DNA of 64,000 nt from Bacillus pumilus (GCF_024498355.1 NZ_CP101833.1:1593001-1657000), one strand, 5' to 3'; shown: positions 43,339-54,123, numbered from the stretch's first letter. Numbers and translations are program-made. The notes: generated by a model from the sequence alone, not told the origin.

Positions 43339-45708
43339 ATGGCTAAAAAGAGGAAACGTAAAACGAGAAAAAAACAAAATAAACAGCTAAAACTGAAATA
43401 TGAATTAAATGGGTTAGTCTTTATTGCCATAGCGATCATTGCCATTTTACAGCTAGGTGTTGTTGGACAAACCTTTGTACATCTATTCCGATTCTTTGCA
43501 GGTGAATGGTTTATTCTCTGCCTTATCGGATTATTTCTTTTTGGTGTGACGATCTTTTGGAAAAAACAAATCCCAGATATGTTGACAAGAAGAAAAGTAG
43601 GTCTATACTGCATCATTGCAAGTATCTTGCTTTTGTCACATGTGAAGCTTTTTCAGCACCTGTCATCTGCAGGAGTCATAGGCTCTCAAAGTGTGATCAG
43701 AAATACGTTTGAACTTTTCTTAATGGACATGAAAGGTGAGACTGGGTCACCTGATTTAGGAGGCGGCATGATCGGTGCCGTATTATTTGCTGCTTCGTAT
43801 TTCTTATTTGCACAAGCAGGCTCTCAAATCATGGCGATTGTTCTCATGCTGATTGGAATTGTTCTGATCACAAATCGATCACTGCAAGAAATGGTCAAAA
43901 AAGTGACACTCCCTGTATCACAATTTATGGTGAAGCAGTGGAAGGCGTTTGTTCAAGATATGAAGGGGATCAGGCAGGCGAAAAAGAGCGCACCCGCTCA
44001 GAAAACAGGTGAAAAGAAAAAGCGTTCACGCATTCAAGAAGATGACGAAGATGATCATATCTTGATCGAGGAGGAAACACCGGCTTCTGACAATAGTCAG
44101 CCCATTATTTCAAGCTTTGCAGACAGGGATGACATTCTCACCCCGCCGGTTCAAAAAGAGCAGGTAATAAAAGACTCAGAACCGCTTCAAGAGTCCGTGC
44201 AAAGTGCACCATCTCAAGGTACGGCTGATGAACCAAAAGAAGCTCCGCCTATGACGTTTACTGAACTGGAAAACAAAGATTACGAATTGCCGTCTCTTGA
44301 TATTTTGGCAGAGCCGCAGCATTCAGGCCAGCAAACAGATAAGAAAAATATTTACGAAAATGCAAGGAAGCTTGAAAAAACGTTTCAAAGCTTTGGTGTA
44401 AAGGCGAAAGTCACTCAGGTTCATTTAGGGCCGGCTGTGACCAAATATGAAGTATACCCAGATGTCGGCGTCAAGGTAAGTAAGATTGTGAACTTAAGTG
44501 ATGATTTAGCCCTTGCCCTAGCAGCAAAAGACATTCGGATTGAAGCGCCGATTCCTGGAAAATCAGCCATCGGGATAGAAGTTCCTAATGCAGAAATTGC
44601 CATGGTTTCTTTAAAAGAGGTCTTAGAATCGAAGCAAAATGACCGTCCAAATGCAAAACTGCTCATTGGACTTGGTCGAAATATTTCAGGTGAAGCCGTG
44701 CTCGCTGAAATGAACAAAATGCCGCATTTGCTTGTAGCAGGCTCGACTGGAAGCGGAAAAAGTGTATGTATCAATGGCATTATCACAAGTATTCTCATGA
44801 GAGCGAAACCTCATGAAGTGAAGATGATGATGATTGATCCTAAAATGGTTGAATTAAATGTTTATAATGGCATTCCGCATCTTTTGGCTCCAGTTGTAAC
44901 GGATCCAAAGAAAGCCTCACAGGCACTCAAAAAAGTAGTCAGTGAAATGGAGCGCCGCTATGAATTGTTTTCTCATACAGGGACAAGGAATATTGAAGGA
45001 TACAATGATTACATTAAACGAATGAATCAATCAGAAGAGGCAAAGCAGCCAGAACTTCCTTATATTGTCGTCATTGTAGACGAGCTTGCAGATTTAATGA
45101 TGGTTGCTTCCTCTGATGTGGAAGATTCCATTACAAGACTTTCTCAAATGGCTCGTGCTGCCGGGATTCATTTAATTATCGCCACACAAAGACCTTCTGT
45201 TGATGTCATTACAGGTGTCATTAAAGCCAATATCCCATCCCGTATCGCCTTTAGTGTATCCTCCCAAACAGATTCAAGGACGATCCTTGATATGGGAGGC
45301 GCAGAAAAACTGCTCGGCAGAGGGGATATGCTGTTTTTACCTGTTGGAGCAAATAAGCCGGTTCGTGTGCAAGGCGCCTTTTTATCAGATGAAGAAGTGG
45401 AACATGTCGTTGATCATGTCATCACCCAGCAAAAAGCGCAATATCAAGAAGAAATGATTCCAACTGAAGAAACGCAGGATCAGCTTGCAGCTGTCGAAGA
45501 TGATCTATATGATGAAGCAGTGGAACTCATCATCGGCATGCAGACAGCTTCTGTCTCTATGCTTCAAAGAAGATTCCGCATCGGTTATACACGAGCGGCA
45601 CGTCTGATTGACGCAATGGAAGAGCGAGGGGTTGTAGGCCCATATGAAGGAAGTAAACCGAGAGAAGTTCTGCTCTCAAAAGAACAATATGACGAGCTCT
45701 CTTCATAA
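43339..45708 (+). CDS. spoIIIE: SpoIIIE/FtsK DNA translocase
   Basis: A 789-residue septal DNA pump that moves the chromosome into the forespore. A basic N-terminus ([15 protein letters not shown]) is followed by four membrane segments to about residue 175, a variable acidic/proline linker (about 220-340), then the motor: [16 protein letters not shown] (Walker A), [15 protein letters not shown] (Walker B) and [23 protein letters not shown]. The C-terminal winged-helix gamma domain (about 725-789, [20 protein letters not shown]) reads orienting sequences. The ATG at 43339 is behind AAGGTGATG. Confidence 0.96.
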   Translation: MAKKRKRKTRKKQNKQLKLKYELNGLVFIAIAIIAILQLGVVGQTFVHLFRFFAGEWFILCLIGLFLFGVTIFWKKQIPDMLTRRKVGLYCIIASILLLSHVKLFQHLSSAGVIGSQSVIRNTFELFLMDMKGETGSPDLGGGMIGAVLFAASYFLFAQAGSQIMAIVLMLIGIVLITNRSLQEMVKKVTLPVSQFMVKQWKAFVQDMKGIRQAKKSAPAQKTGEKKKRSRIQEDDEDDHILIEEETPASDNSQPIISSFADRDDILTPPVQKEQVIKDSEPLQESVQSAPSQGTADEPKEAPPMTFTELENKDYELPSLDILAEPQHSGQQTDKKNIYENARKLEKTFQSFGVKAKVTQVHLGPAVTKYEVYPDVGVKVSKIVNLSDDLALALAAKDIRIEAPIPGKSAIGIEVPNAEIAMVSLKEVLESKQNDRPNAKLLIGLGRNISGEAVLAEMNKMPHLLVAGSTGSGKSVCINGIITSILMRAKPHEVKMMMIDPKMVELNVYNGIPHLLAPVVTDPKKASQALKKVVSEMERRYELFSHTGTRNIEGYNDYIKRMNQSEEAKQPELPYIVVIVDELADLMMVASSDVEDSITRLSQMARAAGIHLIIATQRPSVDVITGVIKANIPSRIAFSVSSQTDSRTILDMGGAEKLLGRGDMLFLPVGANKPVRVQGAFLSDEEVEHVVDHVITQQKAQYQEEMIPTEETQDQLAAVEDDLYDEAVELIIGMQTASVSMLQRRFRIGYTRAARLIDAMEERGVVGPYEGSKPREVLLSKEQYDELSS

Positions 45709-45726
45709 ATAGAAGAGAGCTTTCCT
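45693..45726 (+). terminator. Hairpin terminator overlapping the end of spoIIIE
   Basis: AGCTCTCTTC / GAAGAGAGCT is a perfect ten-base stem around the spoIIIE stop, followed by TTTCC. The T run is short. Confidence 0.65.
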
Positions 45727-45872
45727 AAAACAAAGTCAACGGTATAATGATTATGTTAACTGGATGTCAGACTATTTATTTATTTACAAAAACATGATAT
45801 AGTTATGTTCATCTTATCTCGGAATAGAGATTTCTCATCTTATCATTTGCATTGATTAGACGGAGGGAAAAC

Positions 45873-46598
45873 ATGTCGACCAAAACAGACAATCGCCATT
45901 TATATTTGAAAGTGATTGACCGTATTAAAGAAGATATTCAAACAGGCGTATATGCGGAAAAAGAAAAGCTGCCTTCAGAGTTTGAGCTCTCAAAGCTTTT
46001 AGGCGTGAGCAGAGCGACACTGCGTGAAGCCCTTCGTATATTAGAAGAAGAGAAGTATTTAATTAGAAGGCATGGTGTGGGGACTTTTGTCAATTCAAGG
46101 CCGCTCTTTTCAACAGGTATTGAACAGCTGACAAGTGTCACGAAAATGATTGAGCAGGTCAATATGACGCCAGGTACCATCTTTTTATCTTCGCAAGAAG
46201 GGGAGCCGACAGAGAATGATGTCATTCGTTTTCAGTGTGATGAATCTGATGAGATTTTTTCAATGGAACGGGTTCGAACGGCAGATGGACAGCCAGTCGT
46301 CTATTGTTTAGATAAGATTCCGGTCAAGCATCTCCCTGCTTCTTTTACTCATGAAGAAGAGTCACTTTTTGAGCTGTTTGGAAGAGAACCACACAGCGGG
46401 ATTAAATATGCAGTTGCTGACATCGAACCAATTGGCTATCACGATCAGGTCTCACCGATACTAGAATGTGATCCTGAAACGGCGTTACTATTACTGAAAC
46501 AAATGCACTATGATCAGGATGATCAGCCGGTCTTATACTCACTCAATTACTTTCGAGCGGATAAATTCAGCTTTCATGTCATACGTAAACGATTTTAA
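45873..46598 (+). CDS. ymfC: GntR-family transcriptional regulator YmfC (HutC subfamily)
   Basis: A 241-residue regulator. The N-terminal winged helix-turn-helix is [43 protein letters not shown] in outline (about 15-65), ending in GVGTFVN. The C-terminal UTRA effector domain (about 85-235) would bind a small molecule; the ligand is not known to me. It is the YmfC orthologue by position and length. The ATG at 45873 follows CGGAGGGAAA. The neighbouring MFS transporter gene, 100 bases downstream, is a candidate target. Confidence 0.9.
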   Translation: MSTKTDNRHLYLKVIDRIKEDIQTGVYAEKEKLPSEFELSKLLGVSRATLREALRILEEEKYLIRRHGVGTFVNSRPLFSTGIEQLTSVTKMIEQVNMTPGTIFLSSQEGEPTENDVIRFQCDESDEIFSMERVRTADGQPVVYCLDKIPVKHLPASFTHEEESLFELFGREPHSGIKYAVADIEPIGYHDQVSPILECDPETALLLLKQMHYDQDDQPVLYSLNYFRADKFSFHVIRKRF

Positions 46599-46700
46599 CT
46601 AAGCGGTCGCTCTTCCATAGGCGGTTGCTTTTTGTTTGTCCATACATAAAACCCATAAAACTTGCCACACTAATACGTAACAGTATATAGAATTGGGTGA

Positions 46701-47933
46701 ATGATGTTGGGCGAGAAAACAGTCAGTAAAAAGAATATTATTGCATTATCATCAGTGCCTCTAATCATGACGCTTGGGAATTCGATGTTGATACCAGTAT
46801 TGCCTGAGATAGAAAAGAAACTCTCGATCACTTCCTTTCAAGTCTCACTCATTATTACGGTATACTCCGTTGTGGCAATCTTATGTATTCCTATTGCCGG
46901 TTATTTATCTGACCGGATTGGGCGGAAAAAGGTGCTCCTGCCGTGCCTCTTAATTGCAGGACTTGGGGGAGCTGTGGCAGCTGTTGCCTCAACCATCATG
47001 AAAGAACCCTACATGTGGATTCTGTTTGGCAGGGTCCTTCAAGGTGTTGGCTCAGCTGGAGCGGCACCTGTCGTCATGCCGTTTATAGGAGATTTGTTTC
47101 ATGATGATGAAGAGGTCAGTGCGGGGCTTGGAGCCATTGAAACCTCTAATACAGCTGGAAAGGTACTAAGTCCTATTATTGGGGCACTTCTTGCTTTATG
47201 GTTTTGGTTTGTGCCGTTTTGGTTCATTCCGTTCTTTTCGATCATAAGCTTTCTCATGGTACTGTTTATGGTCGAGACTGCGAAGAAAGAGGAGGACCCG
47301 CCTACTTTTAAAGAATTTTTAAAATCAACAAAGACCATTTTCAAGCATGAGGGACGCTGGCTTTATGCCATTTTTGCTATTGGCGGTTTTATTATGTTTC
47401 TTCTTTTTGGTGTGCTCTTTTACTTATCCGATAACCTAGAGGCGGCGTATCAAATAAAGGGGGTCAAAAAAGGGCTGCTGCTTAGTATACCGCTCCTTTT
47501 TTTATCGATAAGTTCCTACATTGCTGGGAAAACGATTGGAAAAGAAAAGGGGAAAATGAGAATCTTTCTAATCGTAGGCATGGCCCTTTTATCAATTTCC
47601 TATCTTTTTTTATGGTGGAATCACAGTTTTTACGTCTTATTTATCTGTTTAAGCATTGGCGGAGTGGGGATTGGTATTGTTCTTCCTGCACTAGATGCGC
47701 TGATTACAGAAGGAATTGAAAAAGAGCAGTGCGGGACCATTACGTCATTTTATAGCAGCATGCGGTTTATCGGTGTCGCTTTAGGACCTCCGATTTACGC
47801 CTATCTCATGGATAAAGGAGACTCAATCGTTTTTATTCTCTCGACTATTTGCAGTCTCATTTCATTATTTTTGGTGCTCTTTTTCATCCAGCCAGATGAA
47901 AAGGATGAAAGTGAACAATTGAAAACGGTTTAA
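46701..47933 (+). CDS. ymfD: Major facilitator superfamily exporter YmfD
   Basis: A 410-residue MFS protein with about 12 membrane helices. It carries the drug:proton antiporter loop GYLSDRIGRKKVLLP between helices 2 and 3 and the helix 5 motif GVGSAGAAPVVMPFIGDLF. In B. subtilis the protein at this locus has been described as a bacillibactin exporter (literature uses YmfD or YmfE). The start is uncertain: ATG at 46701 or 46704, or a TTG at 46707, all close behind TTGGGTGA. Confidence 0.85.
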   Translation: MMLGEKTVSKKNIIALSSVPLIMTLGNSMLIPVLPEIEKKLSITSFQVSLIITVYSVVAILCIPIAGYLSDRIGRKKVLLPCLLIAGLGGAVAAVASTIMKEPYMWILFGRVLQGVGSAGAAPVVMPFIGDLFHDDEEVSAGLGAIETSNTAGKVLSPIIGALLALWFWFVPFWFIPFFSIISFLMVLFMVETAKKEEDPPTFKEFLKSTKTIFKHEGRWLYAIFAIGGFIMFLLFGVLFYLSDNLEAAYQIKGVKKGLLLSIPLLFLSISSYIAGKTIGKEKGKMRIFLIVGMALLSISYLFLWWNHSFYVLFICLSIGGVGIGIVLPALDALITEGIEKEQCGTITSFYSSMRFIGVALGPPIYAYLMDKGDSIVFILSTICSLISLFLVLFFIQPDEKDESEQLKTV

Positions 47934-47938
47934 ACGTA

Positions 47939-47980
47939 GAAAAAAGATGCTATTTTGCCATCTTTTTTCTTTTTTATAAA
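47939..47980 (+). terminator. Terminator after ymfD
   Basis: AAAAAAGATG / CATCTTTTTT stem with a ten-base loop and a long T-rich tail. Confidence 0.85.
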
Positions 47981-47995
47981 TTGACATGTAAAATT

Positions 47996-48024
47996 TTGAT
48001 AGTTAAACTAATGTATAGTAATAT
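47996..48024 (+). promoter_or_regulatory. Candidate promoter/operator of MMPL protein 1
   Basis: TTGATA (47996-48001), 17 bases, TAATAT (48019-48024). The spacer holds AGTTAAACTAAT (from 48001), the same core, AGTTAAAC, that is repeated upstream of the marR gene at 54233. It may therefore bind the same MarR repressor. Confidence 0.4.
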
Positions 48025-48249
48025 CTTTTAAATTATCCCAAATAGGAGGTGTGGAAAACATTCATTTTCTGTCTTTCTTTAGGCAGAAATTGAGCTCGTG
48101 GCTGATGATGGATATGTGTTTCTTCAACACGAAAGGACAATTGAATAGGTCATCCTGCCATTAGCACGTTGAAGGAGACGAAGTCAGCACTTCAGACACG
48201 CTCAAATACAGCAAATTGATTGATGAACTAGAAGGAGCTTGAAGCAGCT
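48025..48249 (+). other. Non-coding stretch before MMPL protein 1, with possible gene remnants
   Basis: With the terminator and promoter to its left this makes a 316-base gap between ymfD and the next gene. It holds a strong ribosome site (AGGAGGT, 48044-48050) directly followed by a GTG-started 37-codon reading frame (48051-48164) of unconvincing composition. It also holds two short stretches in other frames that read like protein but are broken by stops: one from 48083 to 48148 (AEIELVADDGYVFLQHERTIE) and another ending just before the MMPL gene (KYSKLIDELEGA). These could be the decayed remains of a gene; I cannot name it. Confidence 0.3.
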
Positions 48250-51200
48250 ATGTTGCAAATTATTAAAGCAAGATGGATTGTATTAATGGTGTGGATGATA
48301 ACAGCTGTTATTCTGTTTATTACTGCGCCCGATTTAGAGGAATTAACAAGAGAAAAAGGGCAATTAAAGGTTCCGGAGGGGACACCAACAGCTGAGGCAC
48401 TTCACTTATTGGATAAGCTATCAGATCATAACGGGAAAAAAGATACTGGTGTGATTGTATTCTCCGAACAACATCTGTTCCCTGCGAAAGAGCAGGAATT
48501 AAAAAAGGCTTTAGCTGCACTCATGACACATGCCCCAGAACTCCACATTGACGGAATTACTTCATACTTTCATGTAGATCCGGACATTCAAAAACAACTT
48601 TTATCAAAGGATAAAAGTACACTTCTTGTTCCATTCAAATTCGACCACTACGAAACAAAAGCTGTGAAGATTAAAGAACAAATTAAGGAAGTTTTAAAGC
48701 CCTACGACGTCTCATATGAAATGACGGGTCAAAAATTTGTGGATTCAGATGTTATTAAAAGCTCTCAACAAGGTCTGAAGAAAACTGAACTTATTACGAT
48801 GATTTTTATTTTCTTTATTTTAATCGTTGTATTCAGATCAATATTGGCACCTGTTGTTCCGCTCATTACGATCGGCATTTCTTACGCCGTCAGTCGGTGT
48901 ATTGTGGCTTTTCTAGTAGAATATACGCAATTTCCTCTATCTAATTTTACTCAGATTTTTATGGTAGCCATTATGTTCGGTATAGGAACGGATTACTGTA
49001 TATTGCTTTTAAGCCGTTTTAAAGAGGAGATTGGTCAGGGACGTGATGTCAAAGAGTCGATTATCATCACGTATCAATGTGCAGGAAAAACGGTATTTTT
49101 CAGTGGCTTAGCTGTGTTAGTCGGCTTCTCAAGTATTGGTTTTGCTAAATTCCAATTGTATCAATCAGCCGTCAGTGTTGCCGTAGGGGTTGGCATCCTG
49201 CTAATTGCCCTTGTCACGATTGTTCCTTTTTTTATGACCGTCTTTGGAAAATCCCTTTTCTGGCCATCTAAAAGAGAAAACATCCGGCATCCCCAAAGTA
49301 AGCTGTGGGAATGGGCTGGGCGCTTTTCATTCAAAAGGCCGCTGATTAGCTTAGGTTTAGTCGCACTTATCACTGTACCTCCTATCCTGATGTATGACGG
49401 CACCCTTTCTTACAACAGTTTAAATGAGATTGGGACAAAGTATGAGTCAGTGTCTGCATTTAATACGATATCAGAGCAATTTGGCTTTGGCGAAGCGCTG
49501 CCGCTGAATGTACTAGTCGAAAGTGACAATAAGCTAGATAATCAAGAAAATATTGTCTTGATTGAAAAACTGACCCGTAAATTATATGACATTGAGGAAG
49601 TAAAAGCAGTTCGCAGTGTCACTCGTCCTGTTGGAGACGGGTTAAGTCAGCTGTACGTCACCTCTCAAGCGAAAGAGCTGGGAGGAGAACTTGGGAAAGG
49701 TCATGAAGGAATCGGGAAAATTTCTGATGGCTTGACCGAAACAAACCTAGCCCTTCTCAAACAAAAACCAAAAATTGAAGAATCTGCTAAAGGTATTGAC
49801 CAGCTGATTGATGGTACAAAAGCCATCAAAAACGGTATCGGAGAAGTAAGGAAATCCCTGATTTCTTTAGAAGATGGGGTCAGGCGCAGTAAAGATGGCG
49901 TAGGCACCATTCGAAGTAAAATCAAAGAAGCGAAAAAAGAATTAGAACAAGAATATCGCAGCAGTGAAGTCATGATTCAAGAGCTTGAACGAGTGGTGAG
50001 TACGCTGGAACGTCATGCGAAATCGAATCAGCAGCTGATGACAACCATTAAGAAAGTAAAACAATCCTATGAGAATCTATCATTTGAAGCACTTGAAAAT
50101 CGGCTTCCAGAAGTAAAAGATATGGATGAATATAAGGAAATCAAAAAAGTATTCAAAGACACGAAAGGAATGCTTGATCAAGCTGGAGATCAAATGAGCT
50201 TATATGAAGATGAAGCATCTGCCTTTAAACAAAAGATCAAGAAAGCAGATCAAGTGATTCAAACCTTATCAAGCAAGCAAAAACAAGTAAAGCGTCAAGT
50301 ACAAGCGCTAATGACAGGGCTGGATGAAATTTATGATGGTCTTGATCAAACAAATGAAGGGCAAAAACAATTAATCAAAGAAATGCCTAAAATCGAAGAT
50401 GGCGCAGATCAGCTGACAGGTGGCCAAAAAGCCATCAAAAAAGGCTTTAACCAGCTATCATCAAAACTGACATTATTAACAGATGGTTTAGATGAAAGTA
50501 TTTCAGGGCTTGAGCAAGTCAAAAGCGGCTTCACCGAGGCTGACAGCTACTTAAAGCAGCTTCAGCAAGCGCCAGATGAAGAAGTAACGGGCTGGTTTAT
50601 CCCGAAAGAAATATTAAAACGCCAAGAGTTTAAGAGAATATTCGATACGTATATGTCTCCAGATCGTAAATTAACGACCTTTGAAGTCATTTTAAACGTG
50701 AATCCATACAGTAATGAAGCGATGAAAGGTGTAGCCAAAATCGAGGATACCCTTGATCAATATTTACCTGTAAGTGGACTGAAAAATGCCAATTACGGTG
50801 TATCCGGTATCTCAAGCTTAAATGTTGACTTAAAGGAAACGTCTGACGGTGACTTTATCAGAACGGTGATTTTCATGTTAATTGGCATCTTCTTTATTTT
50901 AATTTTATTATTACGGTCAATCGTCATGCCGATATACTTAACACTTTCACTTATTTTAACGTATTTTACATCCATCGGTTTAACAGAATGGATCTTTAAA
51001 ACATTCTTTGGCTACGACGGTGTAAGCTGGGCTGTTCCATTTTTCAGCTTTGTCATTCTTGTCACACTCGGCATTGATTATTCGATCTTCCTCATGGATC
51101 GTTTTAATGAATGGAAGGGAGAGCATGTTCAAGCATCAATGATCTCAGCGATGAGAAATATGGGCTCAGTCATTATTTCAGCAGTTGCCATTTTAGCGGG

Positions 51201-51366
51201 GACCTTTGCCGCTATGCTGCCATCGGGTGTGTTATCACTTGTTGAAATTGCAACGGTCGTACTCATTGGACTATTATTATATGCTTTTGTTGTTCTACCG
51301 CTCTTTATACCGGTCATGGTTCGTATTTTTGGTAAATGGAATTGGTGGCCTTTTAGAATGAAATAA
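48250..51366 (+). CDS. MMPL/RND-family membrane protein 1 (YdgH-like)
   Basis: A 1038-residue protein of the MMPL (mycobacterial membrane protein large) group. It has one N-terminal membrane helix, an extracytoplasmic domain (about 35-175), a five-helix bundle (about 180-370, with FMVAIMFGIGTDYCILLLSRFKEE), a long second outside domain (about 400-850) rich in coiled-coil heptads (SDGLTETNLALLKQ, KKAKKELEQEY, QTNEGQKQLIKEMPK), and a C-terminal five-helix bundle (FVILVTLGIDYSIFLMDRFNEW). Such proteins export lipids or drugs or help membrane organisation. It resembles B. subtilis YdgH and is paralogous to 54687-57806, but lacks an adjacent marR gene. Confidence 0.85.
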   Translation: MLQIIKARWIVLMVWMITAVILFITAPDLEELTREKGQLKVPEGTPTAEALHLLDKLSDHNGKKDTGVIVFSEQHLFPAKEQELKKALAALMTHAPELHIDGITSYFHVDPDIQKQLLSKDKSTLLVPFKFDHYETKAVKIKEQIKEVLKPYDVSYEMTGQKFVDSDVIKSSQQGLKKTELITMIFIFFILIVVFRSILAPVVPLITIGISYAVSRCIVAFLVEYTQFPLSNFTQIFMVAIMFGIGTDYCILLLSRFKEEIGQGRDVKESIIITYQCAGKTVFFSGLAVLVGFSSIGFAKFQLYQSAVSVAVGVGILLIALVTIVPFFMTVFGKSLFWPSKRENIRHPQSKLWEWAGRFSFKRPLISLGLVALITVPPILMYDGTLSYNSLNEIGTKYESVSAFNTISEQFGFGEALPLNVLVESDNKLDNQENIVLIEKLTRKLYDIEEVKAVRSVTRPVGDGLSQLYVTSQAKELGGELGKGHEGIGKISDGLTETNLALLKQKPKIEESAKGIDQLIDGTKAIKNGIGEVRKSLISLEDGVRRSKDGVGTIRSKIKEAKKELEQEYRSSEVMIQELERVVSTLERHAKSNQQLMTTIKKVKQSYENLSFEALENRLPEVKDMDEYKEIKKVFKDTKGMLDQAGDQMSLYEDEASAFKQKIKKADQVIQTLSSKQKQVKRQVQALMTGLDEIYDGLDQTNEGQKQLIKEMPKIEDGADQLTGGQKAIKKGFNQLSSKLTLLTDGLDESISGLEQVKSGFTEADSYLKQLQQAPDEEVTGWFIPKEILKRQEFKRIFDTYMSPDRKLTTFEVILNVNPYSNEAMKGVAKIEDTLDQYLPVSGLKNANYGVSGISSLNVDLKETSDGDFIRTVIFMLIGIFFILILLLRSIVMPIYLTLSLILTYFTSIGLTEWIFKTFFGYDGVSWAVPFFSFVILVTLGIDYSIFLMDRFNEWKGEHVQASMISAMRNMGSVIISAVAILAGTFAAMLPSGVLSLVEIATVVLIGLLLYAFVVLPLFIPVMVRIFGKWNWWPFRMK

Positions 51367-51369
51367 CGA

Positions 51370-51401
51370 CAAGCGTCTCTGCTAATAGCAGAGGCGTTTT
51401 T
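51370..51401 (+). terminator. Terminator after MMPL protein 1
   Basis: AAGCGTCTCTGC / GCAGAGGCGTTT stem (two G-T pairs), five-base loop, then TTTTATTT. Confidence 0.82.
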
Positions 51402-51511
51402 ATTTCCTATCCTTTCCTCTGATTGATATAATGACTATTAAATGGCTGTTTCACGTATATATCAGCTATGTTCTAATACATAATAAATAGGATGAACAAA
51501 GGAGGTTTCTC

Positions 51512-52792
51512 ATGACGTACTTACAAGAGAAGACATTTGGTACACCCGGTCTTCATACTCATATTGTCAAAACAGAAAAATTTAAAACAGTGACGATCCT
51601 TTTTAAAATGCTTGCGCCTCTATCAAAAGATGACGTCACCATGCGATCCCTTTTCCCGCATGTGCTGTTAAGAGGAACAGAAAAAATGCCGAAAACAGGA
51701 GAATTGCGCGCTTATTTTGATGAGCTCTATGGTGCAACAGTTTCGGCTGACATGGCGAAAAAAGGAGAGAATCACATCATTACATTCCGCCTCGAAATGG
51801 CGAATGAAAAATATTTAAAAGATCAAACACCTTTACTAGAAAAAGGGATTGCATTGCTGTCTGACCTATTATTTCACCCGCACGTTGAAAATGGGGTGTT
51901 TAGTCATTTATATGTAGAGCAAGAAAAACGTACATTAAAACAGCGAATCCAGGCAGTGTATGATGACAAAATGCGTTATTCGAACTTAAGACTTGTGCAG
52001 GAAATGTGTAAAGGTGAACCATATGCACTGCACGTCAATGGTGAAATGGAAGATATCGAGAATATTACAGCAAACACGCTCTTTGAAGCATACGAGCATG
52101 CGCTTCAATCAAATCAGCTTGATCTCTATGTTGTGGGAGATGTTGACGAACAAGACATCAATCGAATGGTCTCGCAATACTTCAAAACAAGTGAGAGAGA
52201 GCCGGTCAAACAAAGCGCCGAATCATCAAGGTCACAAAAAGAACCAAACGAAGTCATTGATGAAGAAGACGTAAAACAAGGAAAGCTGAATATTGGCTTT
52301 CGCACGCATACAACGATTGCAGATGAAGATTATCCCGCGTTGCATTTGTTTAATGGCATATTCGGCGGCTTTTCGCATTCCAAGCTATTCATCAATGTTC
52401 GGGAAAAAGCAAGTCTTGCGTACTACGCTGTGTCTAGACTTGAGAGCTTTAAAGGCTTGATGATGGTCATGTCAGGTATTGAAGTCGGCAACTACCAGGA
52501 GGCAGTAGACATCATTAAAGAACAATTTGATGCGATGCAAAAAGGCGATTTTTCAGATGAAGCGATTGATCAAACAAAGGCTGTCGTCAAAAATCAGCTG
52601 CTGGAAACAATTGATACGTCTTATGGGACAGCGGAATATTTGTATCAGCATGCAGTCGTGCCAACAGGTGAGACCCTTGATTCCTTTTTAGAAGCGTTAG
52701 ACCGAGTGACCAAAGAGGACATCATTAAAGTAGGGCAGAAAATCGAATGGGATACGACCTATTTTCTTAAAGGAACGGAGGGTGCTTCATGA
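51512..52792 (+). CDS. ymfF: M16-family peptidase-like protein YmfF (probably non-catalytic)
   Basis: A 426-residue M16-fold protein. Where an active member has HxxEH this one reads FPHVLLRGTEKM, so zinc cannot be bound in the normal way. The second-domain signature (GGFSHSKLFINVREKASLAYYAVSR) is well kept. Active/inactive M16 pairs form heterodimers, and the next gene, ymfH, has the active site. The two genes overlap by four bases. The ATG follows AAAGGAGG. Orthologue of B. subtilis YmfF by position; its substrate is not known. Confidence 0.9.
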   Translation: MTYLQEKTFGTPGLHTHIVKTEKFKTVTILFKMLAPLSKDDVTMRSLFPHVLLRGTEKMPKTGELRAYFDELYGATVSADMAKKGENHIITFRLEMANEKYLKDQTPLLEKGIALLSDLLFHPHVENGVFSHLYVEQEKRTLKQRIQAVYDDKMRYSNLRLVQEMCKGEPYALHVNGEMEDIENITANTLFEAYEHALQSNQLDLYVVGDVDEQDINRMVSQYFKTSEREPVKQSAESSRSQKEPNEVIDEEDVKQGKLNIGFRTHTTIADEDYPALHLFNGIFGGFSHSKLFINVREKASLAYYAVSRLESFKGLMMVMSGIEVGNYQEAVDIIKEQFDAMQKGDFSDEAIDQTKAVVKNQLLETIDTSYGTAEYLYQHAVVPTGETLDSFLEALDRVTKEDIIKVGQKIEWDTTYFLKGTEGAS

Positions 52793-54081
52793 CGGTGAAA
52801 ACAATTCAATTCGATCAGCTGCAAGAGACGGTGTATCATGAAAAAATGGACAGCGGACTAGACGTCTATGTGCTGCCGAAGCAAGGGTTTAATAAAACAT
52901 ATGCGACCTTTACAACAAAGTATGGCTCTGTCGATAACGAATTTGTGCCGCTTGGCAAAGAAGACATGATCCGTGTGCCTGACGGAATTGCCCATTTCTT
53001 AGAGCATAAACTGTTTGAAAAAGAAGATGGGGATGTGTTTCATACATTTAGTAAACAAGGAGCAGCCGCAAACGCTTTTACAACGTTTACGAGAACGGCC
53101 TATTTATTTTCAAGTACCGCAAATGTCGAACAAAACCTTGAGACACTCATTGATTTTGTGCAAGAGCCTTATTTTACCGAAAAAACGGTCGAAAAAGAAA
53201 AGGGCATCATTGGTCAAGAAATTAATATGTATGATGACAATCCGGACTGGCGTTTATTCTTTGGCCTGATTGAAAATCTTTATCAAGAACATCCGGTGAG
53301 AATTGATATTGCTGGAACAGTAGAGAGCATTGCTCCTATTACAAAAGATCATTTGTATGAATGCTACGAAACGTTCTATCACCCAAGCAATATGCTCCTT
53401 TTTGTTGTCGGTCCTGTTGATCCGAAGCAAATATTAGATCAAGTAAGAGCGAATCAGGCGAAAAAACCGTTTACAGACCAGCCTGAGATCAAGAGAAAAG
53501 AAATCAATGAGCCTGAAAGCGTGTATCGAAAAGAATACGAACTTAAAATGAACGTACAAGGCTCTAAATGTATGTTCGGTTTGAAAACAAAAAACCCGCA
53601 TAAAAAAGGCAAACAGCTTCTAAAGCATGAGCTTGGAATGAATCTAATTTTAGAGACATTGTTTGGCAAAAGCTCCTTACAATATGAGCGGATGTACGAA
53701 AAAGGCTTGATTGATGAGACATTCAGCTACGATTATACAGAAGAGGGCGGCTTTGGTTTTACTTCAGTTGGCGGGGATACAAACGATCCTGATCAACTGG
53801 CAAAACAATTAAAAGAAACCCTTCTTCAAGCAAAGAGCCTGATCACAGAAGAAAAAATCGAGCTCGCGCGTAAGAAAAAAATTGGCAGCTTTTTAAAAGC
53901 CATGAACTCTCCAGAATACATTGCCAATCAATTCACGAGATATGCGTTCTTGGATATGAGCTTATTTGATGTCGTGCCAGTGCTCGAGCAAATCCAATTA
54001 ACAGATATTCAGCAGATATTAGAGGAAGAAATTGATGAAGAGCGGATGTCTGTTTTCAAAGTCGTCCCGAAAACAAAATAA
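52789..54081 (+). CDS. ymfH: M16-family zinc peptidase YmfH
   Basis: A 430-residue M16 peptidase with an intact zinc motif HFLEH (GIAHFLEHKLFEKEDGD, about 63-78), the distal Glu in EKGIIGQEINMYDDNP and a complete partner domain. It is translationally coupled to ymfF (ATGA), the expected inactive/active pair. Related pairs process peptide pheromones or bacteriocins, but no such peptide gene is evident nearby. Together with mlpA, the window holds three M16 proteins. Confidence 0.92.
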   Translation: MTVKTIQFDQLQETVYHEKMDSGLDVYVLPKQGFNKTYATFTTKYGSVDNEFVPLGKEDMIRVPDGIAHFLEHKLFEKEDGDVFHTFSKQGAAANAFTTFTRTAYLFSSTANVEQNLETLIDFVQEPYFTEKTVEKEKGIIGQEINMYDDNPDWRLFFGLIENLYQEHPVRIDIAGTVESIAPITKDHLYECYETFYHPSNMLLFVVGPVDPKQILDQVRANQAKKPFTDQPEIKRKEINEPESVYRKEYELKMNVQGSKCMFGLKTKNPHKKGKQLLKHELGMNLILETLFGKSSLQYERMYEKGLIDETFSYDYTEEGGFGFTSVGGDTNDPDQLAKQLKETLLQAKSLITEEKIELARKKKIGSFLKAMNSPEYIANQFTRYAFLDMSLFDVVPVLEQIQLTDIQQILEEEIDEERMSVFKVVPKTK

Positions 54082-54084
54082 ATG

Positions 54085-54123
54085 AAAAAAGACAAACTCA
54101 GGTCAAAGGAGTTTGTCTTTTTT
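54085..54123 (+). terminator. Terminator after ymfH
   Basis: AAAAAAGACAAACTC / GAGTTTGTCTTTTTT is a nearly perfect 15-base stem with a T run. Confidence 0.88.
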
